Part shown: in pieces, positions 17,111 through 26,245 of the stretch
Layout of the letters: each line of letters opens with the position of its first letter
Position numbering within the stretch: the stretch's first letter is position 1
Origin: an uncultured Oscillospiraceae bacterium
Lineage (GTDB): Bacteria; Bacillota; Clostridia; Oscillospirales; Oscillospiraceae
Direction: 5' to 3'
NCBI GenBank assembly: GCA_947627325.1
Contig: CANQVO010000004.1
Span: forward strand, 124,001 to 188,000
Length of the DNA: 64,000 nucleotides
The notes under the pieces: model-generated
Seen by the model: the letters and a program-made list of their open reading frames with translations, nothing else
Database searches by the model: none
What the model was told of the DNA's origin: nothing
Program-made: the position numbers and the translations under genes

Positions 17111-17653
17111 TCAGGCCACCTTCATGATCTGGACCGCCAGGACCAGGGTCTTGATCCCGGAGACGAGGATGGACACGCCGATGAGAAGGCCCACGGACAG
17201 GGCGGTGATCATGGGCTGGAATACGCAGACCACCCCCAGCACCGTGGTCAGCAGGCCCAGGAGCATCACCACCAGCCAGCTGGCGGTGCGGTACGCGTCG
17301 GGCAGGGCCTGGTTCAGGTCCTTCAGCGTCAGCGCCTCGGCCATGCCGCCGATGCCGTAGACCACCAGCCACAGCGCGGCGGCGTAGGCGATGACCAGGT
17401 TGGCGGCGAACTGGGCAAAGGAGTTGACGGTGACCAGCACGCCCACCAAAATACCGGCCACGCCGCCCACCAGCTCCCACACGCTCCGGCCGGAGCGGCC
17501 CGCGGCGTACCGACAGACCGCCGACACGCCGGCCACGATGATGGACACGCCCGCGATCCACCCCAGGGCGGAAAAGGTCTCCATGGGGGTGACCAGGCAG
17601 TTGATCCCGCAGAGGATCATCAGCACGCTGAAGACGATCATTAACACAGTCAT
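17111..17653 (-). CDS. DUF308 (HdeD-family) membrane protein
   Basis: A 180-aa protein made almost entirely of six hydrophobic segments separated by short loops, with the repeated pattern GWIAGVSIIVAGVSAV / VGLLIGVSILVSGIKTLV seen in DUF308/HdeD proteins. HdeD is linked to acid resistance in enterobacteria, but the role in Clostridia is unknown. The ATG follows GGAGGGAT. It has its own promoter and is transcribed towards the shared terminator. Confidence 0.75.
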   Translation of the reverse strand: MTVLMIVFSVLMILCGINCLVTPMETFSALGWIAGVSIIVAGVSAVCRYAAGRSGRSVWELVGGVAGILVGVLVTVNSFAQFAANLVIAYAAALWLVVYGIGGMAEALTLKDLNQALPDAYRTASWLVVMLLGLLTTVLGVVCVFQPMITALSVGLLIGVSILVSGIKTLVLAVQIMKVA

Positions 17654-17679
17654 AAAGATCCCTCCCTTTCTTTTGCCCT

Positions 17680-17709
17680 ATGGTAGCATTTTCCGCCTCC
17701 CTTTGTCAA
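17680..17709 (-). promoter_or_regulatory. Sigma-A promoter of the DUF308 gene
   Basis: Minus strand: TTGACA, 18 bp, TACCAT (17680-17685), 27 bp from the start codon. Confidence 0.65.
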
Positions 17710-17774
17710 GCGGGGGGTGGCCCCGGCGGTCATTCTGGACAAAACCCGGCGGGTGTTTCCGTGCAAAGCGCCCA

Positions 17775-17803
17775 TTGACAGGCCGGGGCGGAGAACGTAT
17801 GAT
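17775..17803 (+). promoter_or_regulatory. Sigma-A promoter of the MarR gene
   Basis: TTGACA (17775-17780), 17 bp, TATGAT (17798-17803). The -10 box is the left arm of the palindrome at 17798-17816. Confidence 0.8.
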
Positions 17804-17816
17804 AATAGTTATCATA
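17798..17816. promoter_or_regulatory. Palindromic operator overlapping the MarR promoter
   Basis: TATGATAA-TAG-TTATCATA is a perfect 8+3+8 inverted repeat covering the -10 box and the start of transcription. Size and position are those of MarR autoregulatory operators. Confidence 0.65.
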
Positions 17817-17877
17817 TTATGACTATTTTGGGAAAGCATGAACCCGACGGAAAGACGGCGACGTGAGGAGGGATGGA

Positions 17878-18333
17878 TTGGAAGAGACGGCGTGGCGGGC
17901 GGTCCGGGACGTTCTGGTGGCGCTGTACGACGGGACCAACCGCAGTCTGGACGCCCACGGCCGGGCGGCCGGGGCCGCCCGGATCCAGGTCATGGCCATG
18001 GACCGGGTGGAGAGCCGCCCGGGGATCACCCAGACGGAGCTGGCGCGGACGCTGAGCACCACCAAGCAGTACATCGGCCGGGTGGTCCGGCACCTGGAGG
18101 AGCGGGGTCTGATGGAGGCCCGGCCCTCCGCCCTGGACGGCAGGGCCCAGGGGCTGTACCTCACCCCCGCGGGCCGGGACGCCCAGGACGCCTGGCGGGC
18201 GGCGCACATCCAGGGCCTGCGGGAGTCCCGGGCGGGCCTGTCCGAGGAGGGCCGGGCGCGGTTCTGGGGGGCGGTTTTCACCCTGCGGGACCTGGCCTTT
18301 CGGCTGACGGAACAGGACAAGACCCTGTTTTGA
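17878..18333 (+). CDS. MarR-family transcriptional regulator
   Basis: A 151-aa winged-helix dimer. The DNA-binding part is clear: ITQTELARTLSTTKQYIGRVVRHLEERG (two helices, recognition helix with TTKQYIGRVV) followed by the wing DGRAQGLYLTPAG. Chosen start is TTG 17878, because AGGAGGG at 17866-17872 sits five bases before it; a GTG at 17863 is upstream of that site, and the intervening ATG is out of frame. The gene is 47 bp before the giant pectin esterase with no terminator between, so it may regulate and be co-transcribed with it. Its ligand is unknown. Confidence 0.85.
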   Translation: MEETAWRAVRDVLVALYDGTNRSLDAHGRAAGAARIQVMAMDRVESRPGITQTELARTLSTTKQYIGRVVRHLEERGLMEARPSALDGRAQGLYLTPAGRDAQDAWRAAHIQGLRESRAGLSEEGRARFWGAVFTLRDLAFRLTEQDKTLF

Positions 18334-18380
18334 GCGAGTTTATTGGAAGCACAGGAAAAATTTTTTAGGAGGGAACTTAT

Positions 18381-21300
18381 ATGAAGCAAACGGTTCGGCG
18401 GGCGCTGTCGGCGCTCTTGACTCTGGCGATGCTCTGCACCCTGCTGGCCCTCCCCGCCGCGGCGGTGGAGCAGGCCCGGGAGTGGGACCTGTCCGTGGAC
18501 ACGGGCGGGGGAAAGATCGAAGGGACCACCGGGACGGTGCAGGACCTGGAGATCGACGCCACCAACGGCAAGTGGAACTTTAACGGCAGCAGCTGGACCC
18601 AGGTCAACCTGAACACCATCATCAAGGTGCCTGTGTCCGTCCCGGAGGGGCAGAAGGCCATTGTGACCCTCAAGGCGTACACTGCCGACTTCTCGGTGGA
18701 CGGCCAGCCCATGACGGCGACGGAGCAGGAGTTCGTCTGCGCCGGGACCGGCGGCTACGTCACCATCACGGCCACCGCCAACAGCTACCTGAGCTACATC
18801 GGCGTGCGCTACGCCGAGGCGGAGCTGCCCGTGCTGGTACAGCTGGAGCCCAAGCTGGTGGTGGCCGACGAGGGCGGTGAGGCCAAGACGGTCACCGTCA
18901 CGGTGATCAACGGCGCCGCCTCCGCCGTGACCGCCACGCCGGAGGACGCCCAGGTGGTCACCGCCCGGGTGGAAGGGACCACCATCACCCTGACCCCCGG
19001 CAAGGCCGGGTCCACCTCCGTGACTGTCAGCGTGACGGTGGAGGGGAAGAGCGAGCCGGTCACCGCCTCCCTGCCCGTGCAGGTGAACGCCGCCCCGGTG
19101 GTGGACGACGGCAAGCCCAAGGTCCAGGTCTGGGACCTGGCCGGTGTGGCGGAGAATAAAGAGGGCTGGGTGGACAACATCACCCCCTCGGTCTGGGTGG
19201 CCAAGGGGATCGTGTCCGCCGGCGTCTTCTCTGCCGCCGGGTCGGACGCCTTTGGCGACCTCACCATCATCCACGAGAAGAATGACCGCCTCTACTCCAG
19301 CCTGGACGGGGGCGATGCCTTCAAGACGGTGGTGGGCAGCAACAACAATAAATACAGCAACGCCTATGACGACGGCTACACCTCCGCCGGCGGCTGGTAC
19401 GCCAACGGCACCGGCGGCCAGAACCGCCGCTGCGTGGAGATCGACAACGTCCACGCCGGGGACAAGATCGTGGCCTACATGGGCAGCTCTCAGAACGGCG
19501 ACATCGTCTTCACCTTTGAGGGCCCGGACGCCGCCGCGGCCCAGAAGGAGACGGGGAGCGTCAAGACCGGGGAGTACCAGAAGTTCGAGTTCGTGGCCCA
19601 GTACGATGGCAAGTACAAGATCTGGGCGGGCACCGAGGGGGGCGGCAAGCCCCTCTACCACCGCTTTGTCCGCTATCCCGCCGTGGCGGTCAGCGGCGCG
19701 CTGACCCTGCCCGAGGACTTCTCCGCCACCGGGTACGGCGTGAAATTCATCAATAAGACCACCCGTAAGGAGACGGTGGCCACCCTGGCCGACGGCGGCT
19801 ACACCGCCACCCTGGCCCCGGGATACACCTACACCGCCATGCTCACCGGCGCCGCCGGCTGGGGCTTCACCAACGCCTGCAAGACCGTCACCCTGGCCGA
19901 CACCGACGGCCTGGCGGGCCGGAGCGGGGTGGATCTGGAGGTGGAGGCCAAGGAGACCTACACCCTCTCGGGCCAGATCCAGGGCTTCGCCGCGGGGTAC
20001 GACACCTCCCGGCTGGACGTGGTACTGATCCCCGAGGAGGACTCCGGCTCTGACGAGGTCTATCTGACCATCGACCCCAGCGCCCTCACCTACACCGCCA
20101 CCCTGGATCCCGACGTGACCTACACCCTGGACGTGCGGGGGGTCAACGACTACGCCCTCCAGTCCCCCCTGACGGTGAACAACAACCAGAACACCACCCA
20201 GGATATCACTCTGGCGGCCAAGGCCCTGCACAAGGCCAGCGGCAAGTTTATCGACCTGGCCGGGGAGGCCAGCCCCGCCGACGTCACCGCCATCACCTTC
20301 AGCATCCTGGGTGAGGACGGCGCGTACACCTACCCCGCCGCCATCGCCGACGGCGGCTACACCGCCCAGCTTCGGGACGGGGACTACGAGGCCCAGGTCA
20401 CCGCGGCGGGCTATTCGGTCATCCACCACGTGGTGGTGCGCGGCGCCGACGTGGAGAAGGATATGCTCCTGGTCTCCACCGCCGCCAAGCCCGCCGTGGG
20501 CTGGGCCGCCGACGTGTACGTGGGCTGCCCGGACCAGTCCCCCAACTACGCCACCGTGTCCGAGGCGGTGGACGCCATTTCCCGCATGGGGGTGGACAGC
20601 GAGGCCAAGCGGGTCACCGTCCACATCGCCCCGGGCACCTACCGGGAGCAGATCATCGTCAACACCCCCTACGTCACCTTTGTGAACCAGGCCCCTGACA
20701 AGGGCGAGGTGCTATTGACCTGGTACTACGGCATCGGCTACGCCTATTACAGCTCCGGCGGCTACTACGACGCCCAGCGGGCCTATGATAAGTACGAAAA
20801 GAAGATCGCCGACCGCTGGGGCACCTCCGTGCGGGTGCTGGGCGACGGTTTCCGGGCCGAGAACATCACCTTTGAGAACTCCTTCAACCGCTCCATCACC
20901 GACGAGGAGTTGGCCGACGGCGTGACGCCCACTGGCGAGACCCTGACCGTCGCCCGGACCTACGCCCTGGACGTGGAGAGCAAGGCCGCCACCGAGCGGG
21001 CCGCCGCCATCTGCGTGGAGGCCGACCAGTGCGAGTTCTACAACTGCCGCTTCTACTCCAGCCAGGACACGGTCTACACCGCCGGGCAGATCTACTTCAA
21101 AAACTGCCTCATCGAGGGCCAGACCGACTACATCTTCGGCGACGGGGCCACCAACCAGTGCGTCTTTGACGGCTGCGAGCTGCGCTGGAAGGGGTACAGC
21201 GAGGGCTCCCAGGGCGGCTACATCACCGCCCTGCGTACCGCCGGGTATCTCTTCCGCTCCTGCGCCGTCACCGCCAACCCCAAGCTCACCGTCACCGCCG

Positions 21301-23822
21301 GTGACTTCGGCCGCCCCTGGGGCGCGGACGCCAACGTGAAATTTGTCAACACCAAGCTGGCCGACGCCGGCCTCATCGCCGCCGCCGGCTGGGCCGAGAT
21401 GGACGGCAGAAAGCCGGCGGACGCCCAGTTCGGCGAGTACGGCACCACCACCATGGCCGGCGAGGCCGTGAACACCTCCGACCGCGTCACCGGCACGGTG
21501 ATGACCCAGGAGCAGGCCGAGGCCCTCCAGATGAGCGACTACTTCGGTACCTGGGTGCCCTACTACTACACCCCGGAGGAGGCCACCGTGGCCTTCACCA
21601 CCGACCCCTACCTGGCCGACAACGGCGACATCAACATCCCCCGCCCCGGCCACACCCTCACCGTCAAGTACGCCCTGAACGGCGACAACGCTGTCAACGA
21701 CGCCTCCGTGATCCGCTGGTATCGGGTGGCCGCCGACGGGACGGAGACGCTGGTGAAGACCTCCCTGGCCACGGTGGAGGCCACCTACCAGATCGCCGCC
21801 GAGGACGTGGGCTGTAAGCTCAAGGCGGAGGTCACCCCCACCACCCTGGGCGGCGCCACCGCCCCGGCCAAGAGCGTCACGCTGGAGGTCGCGGTGCTGG
21901 AGGGCTATGAGGATCCCAGCGGCGTGGGCGACGCGAATCTGGGCGACGGGGTGAACATCTTCCTGGCCGGGGACTCCACCGTGAAGGACTACTCCGCCAA
22001 GGGGATGTACAACAGCGGCGTGGCCGGGAACGAGGGGTCCTGGGGCGAGTTCCTCCAGAACTTCTTCTTCGACCCGAAAAAGGTCACCATCGTGAACTAC
22101 GCCCAGGGCGGCCGCAGCTCCCGCAGTTTCATCAACGAGGGCAAGCTCCAGAGCATCGCCGACAACATCGGCGAGGGGGACTACCTGTTCATCCAGTTCG
22201 GCCACAACGACTGCGCCGACGGCGAGAGCTATAAGGTGGAGCGCTACGCCCCCCTGGGCACCCCCGACGCCAGCGGCGTCTACCCCGTCACCGCCCCCAG
22301 CGACCCCAACGCCTCCACCTTCACCTGGGACTGCGGCGGCACCTATAAGTGGTATCTGAAGCAGTACATCGACGTGGCCAAGGCCGCCGGGGCCACCCCC
22401 ATTCTGATCACCCCTGTGTCCCGCATGAACTACGGCGTGGACGGGAAGATCACCCCCCACCACGACGACTCCACCACCTCCAACAACGCCTACTGCACCG
22501 CCGTGGAACAGCTGGCCCAAGAGGAGGACGTTCTGCTCCTGGACGGCTTCGGCCTGACCAAGGCGCTCTACGAGGAGGCGTATCAGGCCGGGGGCGACAG
22601 CGTCTACGGCACCCAGATCATGGCCATGGCCAAGAACGAGAAGACCCACAACAACAAGCTGGGCGGCTTCATTGAGGCCGCCGCCATCGCCGCCGCCCTC
22701 CAGGATATGGACCTGAACATCTCCAAGGCGGTCCAGGCCCCCACTCGGGTCCAGGGCGAGACCCCGGACGGCGTGCCCGTCTTCGTGGTGGACGGCAACG
22801 GCGTCTTTACCGCCTATGATATGCTCCATGACTACGCCCAGCACGCCACCTACTGGGAGGGCGTGGGCCAGAAGATGCTGGACGCCATCGCCGCCAAGGC
22901 CGCGGAGCTGAACGCCGGCGGCGGCGACGTGCCCGGCCCTGACGAGCCTGGGGACGAGACGGTGAAGGTCACCGGCGTGACCCTCTCCGGGGCCTCCAGC
23001 GTGAAGGTGGGCAGTTCCATCACCCTCACTGCCACCGTGAAGCCGGACGACGCCACCGACAAGAGCGTCACCTGGACCTCCAGCGACACCGATATCCTCA
23101 CCGTGAAGGACGGCGTGGTCACCGGCGTGAAGGCCGGGACCGCCACCGTCACCGTCAAGACCACCGACGGCGGCTTCACCGCCGACAAGGCGGTCACCGT
23201 CACCGCCTCCACCAGCGGCTCCAGCAGCTCCGGCGGCGGCCGGGACCGGGACCGGGGCGAGAGCACCACCCCCAAGGATGAGACGACCACCCCCGAGGGT
23301 GAGAGCGGCACCACCACCGTCCCCACCAGCTTTACTGACGTGCCGGAGACCAGCTGGTCCGCCGCGGCGGTGAAGACGGTGGCGGAGAAGGGCCTGATGA
23401 AGGGCGTGGGCAACGGGACCTTCGCCCCCGAGGCCAGCATGACCCGGGCCATGGTCATGACCGTCCTGGCCCGCCTGGACGGCCAGGAGACTGAGGGCGG
23501 CGCGACCTGGTACAGCAAGGGAATGGACTGGGCCAAGGACCAGGGCATCTCCGACGGCACCATGCCGGAGGCCAACGTCACCCGGGAGCAGTTGGCGTCC
23601 ATGCTCTACCGCTACGCCAAGTCTCCCGCGGTGGACGCCGCCGCGGAGATGGCCGGGTTTGCTGACGCGGACACCGTCTCCGCCTGGGCCCAGGACGCCA
23701 TGCGCTGGGCGGTCCAGGAGGGCCTGCTCACCGGCAAGGACGGGGCCCGCCTGGATCCCCAGGGCACCGCCACCCGCGCCGAGGTGGCCGCCATCCTGGC
23801 GCGGTTTATTGAGAAGCGCTGA
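18381..23822 (+). CDS. Giant secreted pectin esterase with SGNH acetylesterase and SLH anchor
   Basis: A 1813-aa surface enzyme. Signal peptide 1-28; beta-rich modules to about 700 (including an Ig-like region near 150-235). CE8 pectin methylesterase about 710-1050 with GTYREQI, QDTVY (Asp896), TDYIFG (Asp916) and FGRPW (Arg978, Trp980), i.e. all catalytic residues. SGNH rhamnogalacturonan acetylesterase about 1190-1440 with AGDSTVKD (Ser1199), GRSSRS, FGHND, and THNN (His1423); the usual DxxH appears as EKTH. A BIG2 Ig domain lies at about 1525-1610, then linker SSGGGRDRDRG and three SLH domains at 1650-1813 that bind the cell-wall polymer. It removes methyl and acetyl groups from pectin so that lyases can act. 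AGGAGGG precedes the ATG. Confidence 0.9.
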   Translation: MKQTVRRALSALLTLAMLCTLLALPAAAVEQAREWDLSVDTGGGKIEGTTGTVQDLEIDATNGKWNFNGSSWTQVNLNTIIKVPVSVPEGQKAIVTLKAYTADFSVDGQPMTATEQEFVCAGTGGYVTITATANSYLSYIGVRYAEAELPVLVQLEPKLVVADEGGEAKTVTVTVINGAASAVTATPEDAQVVTARVEGTTITLTPGKAGSTSVTVSVTVEGKSEPVTASLPVQVNAAPVVDDGKPKVQVWDLAGVAENKEGWVDNITPSVWVAKGIVSAGVFSAAGSDAFGDLTIIHEKNDRLYSSLDGGDAFKTVVGSNNNKYSNAYDDGYTSAGGWYANGTGGQNRRCVEIDNVHAGDKIVAYMGSSQNGDIVFTFEGPDAAAAQKETGSVKTGEYQKFEFVAQYDGKYKIWAGTEGGGKPLYHRFVRYPAVAVSGALTLPEDFSATGYGVKFINKTTRKETVATLADGGYTATLAPGYTYTAMLTGAAGWGFTNACKTVTLADTDGLAGRSGVDLEVEAKETYTLSGQIQGFAAGYDTSRLDVVLIPEEDSGSDEVYLTIDPSALTYTATLDPDVTYTLDVRGVNDYALQSPLTVNNNQNTTQDITLAAKALHKASGKFIDLAGEASPADVTAITFSILGEDGAYTYPAAIADGGYTAQLRDGDYEAQVTAAGYSVIHHVVVRGADVEKDMLLVSTAAKPAVGWAADVYVGCPDQSPNYATVSEAVDAISRMGVDSEAKRVTVHIAPGTYREQIIVNTPYVTFVNQAPDKGEVLLTWYYGIGYAYYSSGGYYDAQRAYDKYEKKIADRWGTSVRVLGDGFRAENITFENSFNRSITDEELADGVTPTGETLTVARTYALDVESKAATERAAAICVEADQCEFYNCRFYSSQDTVYTAGQIYFKNCLIEGQTDYIFGDGATNQCVFDGCELRWKGYSEGSQGGYITALRTAGYLFRSCAVTANPKLTVTAGDFGRPWGADANVKFVNTKLADAGLIAAAGWAEMDGRKPADAQFGEYGTTTMAGEAVNTSDRVTGTVMTQEQAEALQMSDYFGTWVPYYYTPEEATVAFTTDPYLADNGDINIPRPGHTLTVKYALNGDNAVNDASVIRWYRVAADGTETLVKTSLATVEATYQIAAEDVGCKLKAEVTPTTLGGATAPAKSVTLEVAVLEGYEDPSGVGDANLGDGVNIFLAGDSTVKDYSAKGMYNSGVAGNEGSWGEFLQNFFFDPKKVTIVNYAQGGRSSRSFINEGKLQSIADNIGEGDYLFIQFGHNDCADGESYKVERYAPLGTPDASGVYPVTAPSDPNASTFTWDCGGTYKWYLKQYIDVAKAAGATPILITPVSRMNYGVDGKITPHHDDSTTSNNAYCTAVEQLAQEEDVLLLDGFGLTKALYEEAYQAGGDSVYGTQIMAMAKNEKTHNNKLGGFIEAAAIAAALQDMDLNISKAVQAPTRVQGETPDGVPVFVVDGNGVFTAYDMLHDYAQHATYWEGVGQKMLDAIAAKAAELNAGGGDVPGPDEPGDETVKVTGVTLSGASSVKVGSSITLTATVKPDDATDKSVTWTSSDTDILTVKDGVVTGVKAGTATVTVKTTDGGFTADKAVTVTASTSGSSSSGGGRDRDRGESTTPKDETTTPEGESGTTTVPTSFTDVPETSWSAAAVKTVAEKGLMKGVGNGTFAPEASMTRAMVMTVLARLDGQETEGGATWYSKGMDWAKDQGISDGTMPEANVTREQLASMLYRYAKSPAVDAAAEMAGFADADTVSAWAQDAMRWAVQEGLLTGKDGARLDPQGTATRAEVAAILARFIEKR

Positions 23823-24032
23823 GCCGTCGTGAGCAGCCCGGATGGAGCGGAGGGAGGCCAAAAACAGGCTGGCCGCAGGCCAGCGGATTTTGGCCGAGCG
23901 CAGCGAAGCCGGGCGTCGCGAACAGGCGAAGCGTGACAGCGCGCGGAACGCAAGCGACCCCAAACCAGCACAAAAAGGGCCGTCCGGCTTTGCCGGACGG
24001 CCCTTCCTTTTTCCGGGCTTTTGCCCCGGGCG
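23823..24032. other. Intergenic spacer with small hairpins
   Basis: No gene with a convincing start is present. The stretch contains a GCTGGCC-GCA-GGCCAGC hairpin near 23870 and a G/C- and A-rich segment (GCGAAGCCGGGCGTCGCGAAC) that looks like dispersed intergenic repeat sequence, followed by the terminator at 23977. Confidence 0.4.
23977..24013 (+). terminator. Terminator of the pectin esterase gene
   Basis: GGGCCGTCCGGC-TTT-GCCGGACGGCCC, a 12-bp perfect stem, then TTCCTTTTT. Confidence 0.8.
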
Positions 24033-24060
24033 TTGACATCCGCCGCCGCCGTGGTATAAA
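24033..24060 (+). promoter_or_regulatory. Sigma-A promoter of the ArAE gene cluster
   Basis: TTGACA (24033-24038) and TATAAA (24055-24060) with a 16-bp spacer; shifting the -10 box by one gives 17 bp. Confidence 0.7.
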
Positions 24061-24125
24061 ATACATATAATACACATATCAAGGGAGCGGGCCCGCCCGG
24101 GCCGCCGAAGGGGGAGGCGACAGCC

Positions 24126-25145
24126 GTGGACAAGTTCAAAAAGGCCGGTCTGCTGGCGCTGAAGATCGGCGTGGGGGCCAGCGTGGCCATCTGCGTGGCC
24201 CAGGCGCTCCGGCTGGAGTACGCCGTGTCGGCGGGCACGGTGACGCTGTTGACGTTGATGACCACCAAGTGGGACACCCTCAAGCTGTCCCTTTACCGCT
24301 TTGTCACCTTCGCCGCCACGGTGCTCATGGCCTGGGCGCTCTTCTCCCTGACCCACATCAGCTGGGCCGCCTACGGCCTTCTGCTCATGCTGGTGGTCTT
24401 TTTCAGCGAGATCCTGGGCTGGCGGGCCACCATCTCGGTCAACTCGGTGGTGGCGGCCCACCTGGTCACCGCCCAGGATTTCAGCGGCGGGGCGGTGTGG
24501 AACGAATTACAGCTGGTGATCATCGGCGTGGTCATCGCCGTGGTGCTCAACCTCTTTCACCCCAACTCCTCCCACAAGCGGCAGATCGTGGCCGACCTGC
24601 GGGACACCGAGTGGCGGTTGCAGACCATCCTGGACCGGCTGGCGGCCTACCTGGCCGGGGGGCCCATGGAGGAGGGGGTGTGGGGGGATATCCTGACCCT
24701 GGAAGAGCAGATCCAGGCCCACATCCTCAGCGCCTCGGAGTACCAGAGCAACACCTTCCAGTCCCACCCGGGGTACTACATCTCCTACTTTGAAATGCGC
24801 TACGAGCAGTGCCGCATCCTCCACAGCCTGTACGGCGAGCTGGTCCGCATCCACGACATCCCCCGGCAGGCCCAGGTCATCTCCGACTACCTCTACTACC
24901 TCTCCGGCTACGTCAACGAGCGCAACCCCCCGGAGCGGCAGATCCAGCGCCTGGAACAGCTCTTTGCCGCCATGCGGGAGGAGGAGCTGCCCAAGACCCG
25001 GGAGGAGTTCGAGAGCCGGGCGGTGCTCTACCACGTGCTCATGGACATCCGGGAGTTCCTGCGCTGTAAGGAGGACTTCGTGGCCCGGCTGGACCCGCGC
25101 CAGCGCCGGGAGTACTGGGACAACCGGCCCACCCCCGCCCCCTAG
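24126..25145 (+). CDS. Aromatic acid exporter (ArAE)-family membrane protein
   Basis: A 339-aa protein with about five hydrophobic helices in the first 145 residues (LALKIGVGASVAICVAQAL, YAVSAGTVTLLTLMTTKWDT, SVNSVVAAHLVTAQ) and a long cytoplasmic helical domain, the layout of DUF939/ArAE_1 proteins related to YgaE and AaeB efflux pumps. Substrate unknown. It starts with GTG 24126 behind GGGGGAGG. It heads a run of five closely spaced same-strand genes (24.1-27.4 kb). Confidence 0.75.
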   Translation: MDKFKKAGLLALKIGVGASVAICVAQALRLEYAVSAGTVTLLTLMTTKWDTLKLSLYRFVTFAATVLMAWALFSLTHISWAAYGLLLMLVVFFSEILGWRATISVNSVVAAHLVTAQDFSGGAVWNELQLVIIGVVIAVVLNLFHPNSSHKRQIVADLRDTEWRLQTILDRLAAYLAGGPMEEGVWGDILTLEEQIQAHILSASEYQSNTFQSHPGYYISYFEMRYEQCRILHSLYGELVRIHDIPRQAQVISDYLYYLSGYVNERNPPERQIQRLEQLFAAMREEELPKTREEFESRAVLYHVLMDIREFLRCKEDFVARLDPRQRREYWDNRPTPAP

Positions 25146-25187
25146 GGCGGCGGGCGGCCCACACAAGAGAAAGAGAGGTCATGGACT

Positions 25188-25823
25188 ATGGAACGTCTGC
25201 GGGTATGTCTGTCCGCCGTGCTGGCGGGGGTGTGCATCGCCATCGGGGGCACGGCCTATCTGTCGGTGGAGAACAAGGTCGCCGGGGCGCTGTTCTTCAC
25301 CGTGGGGCTGTTCACCATCTGCGTATTCGGTCTGCACCTCTTCACCGGCAAGGTGTGCTACGTCTTTCAAAACGACGGCCGCTACGCCCTGGACCTGGTC
25401 CTGATCTGGCTGGGCAACCTGGCGGGGACCTTCCTGGCCGCCCAGCTGGAGCGGTGGACCCGCATCGGCGCCCCCCTGGCCGCCCGGGCGGCGGAGCTGT
25501 GCCAGGTGAAGCTAGCCGACGACCTGGGGAGCATCTTCCTCCTGGCCGTCTTCTGCAACATCATGATCTACATCGCCGTGGAGGGCTTTGCCCGCGCGCC
25601 CCACGACCTGGGCCGGTATCTGGCCCTCTTCCTGGGGGTGGCGGGGTTCATCCTGTGCGGGTTTGAACACTGCGTTGCCAATATGTACTATTTCTCCCTG
25701 GCCGGGGCGTGGAGCGGCAGGACGCTTTTATACCTGCTGGTGATGACGGCGGGCAACGCCGTGGGCGGGGTGCTCTTCCCCCTGGCCCGGCGGCTGGGGC
25801 AGAGGAAGGGGGCCGCGGCATGA
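25188..25823 (+). CDS. Formate/nitrite transporter (FNT)-family channel
   Basis: A 211-aa membrane protein with six hydrophobic segments. LFTGKVCYV in the second helix and GFEHCVANMYYF in the fifth match the FocA/NirC signatures, including the histidine (H in FEHC) that gates proton-coupled anion passage. It is shorter than the usual 255-285 residues, mostly through short termini. Formate, nitrite or hydrosulfide are the family's substrates; a fermentative gut organism would most plausibly export formate. GAAAGAGAGG precedes the ATG. Its stop overlaps the next start (ATGA). Confidence 0.82.
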   Translation: MERLRVCLSAVLAGVCIAIGGTAYLSVENKVAGALFFTVGLFTICVFGLHLFTGKVCYVFQNDGRYALDLVLIWLGNLAGTFLAAQLERWTRIGAPLAARAAELCQVKLADDLGSIFLLAVFCNIMIYIAVEGFARAPHDLGRYLALFLGVAGFILCGFEHCVANMYYFSLAGAWSGRTLLYLLVMTAGNAVGGVLFPLARRLGQRKGAAA

Positions 25824-26245
25824 GGGCGGAGGACTACATCCGGGCCCTGGGCCTGGCGCCCCACGCGGACGAGGGGGGCTGGCTGGCCCCCCGCTGGCGC
25901 TCGGCGGACGACGTGACGGTGAGCGCCGTCTACTACCTGCTCCACGCCGGGGAGATCTCCCGCTGGCACCGCCTGCGCCGGAGCAACGAGATCTGGACCT
26001 GGCACGCCGGCGGGGCGCTGGAGATGACCCTGGGGGGCGCGGGGGACTGGCCGGGGGCGGAGCGCCCCACCGTCCCCCTGGACGCCCAGCACCCCACGGC
26101 GGTGGTCCCGGCGGGGGTGTGGCAGACCACCCGGGTGACGGCGGGGGACTTCGCCTTGGTCACCTGCGTGGTGGCCCCCGCCTTTCAGGACGCGGACTGC
26201 GAATTGCCCCATCCCAGCGTGGAGGAGGTAGAGGGCCGTGGTTGA
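25820..26245 (+). CDS. DUF985 cupin-fold protein
   Basis: A 141-aa cupin of the DUF985 type. Recognisable stretches: the N-terminal LGLAPHADEGGW, the strand SAVYYLLHAGEISRWHRL containing the family's serine-arginine-tryptophan-histidine motif, EIWTWHAGGALEM and the C-terminal VVAPAFQDADCELP. Cupins of this family have a beta-barrel with a small-molecule pocket; the biochemical role is not established. It is translationally coupled to the FNT gene (ATGA) and overlaps the SDR start by eight bases. Confidence 0.82.
   Translation: MRAEDYIRALGLAPHADEGGWLAPRWRSADDVTVSAVYYLLHAGEISRWHRLRRSNEIWTWHAGGALEMTLGGAGDWPGAERPTVPLDAQHPTAVVPAGVWQTTRVTAGDFALVTCVVAPAFQDADCELPHPSVEEVEGRG

Noticed and set aside
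23842-24036. 64-codon frame MERREAKNRLAAGQ
   Set aside because: It lies in repeat-like intergenic DNA and runs through the terminator of the pectin esterase gene.
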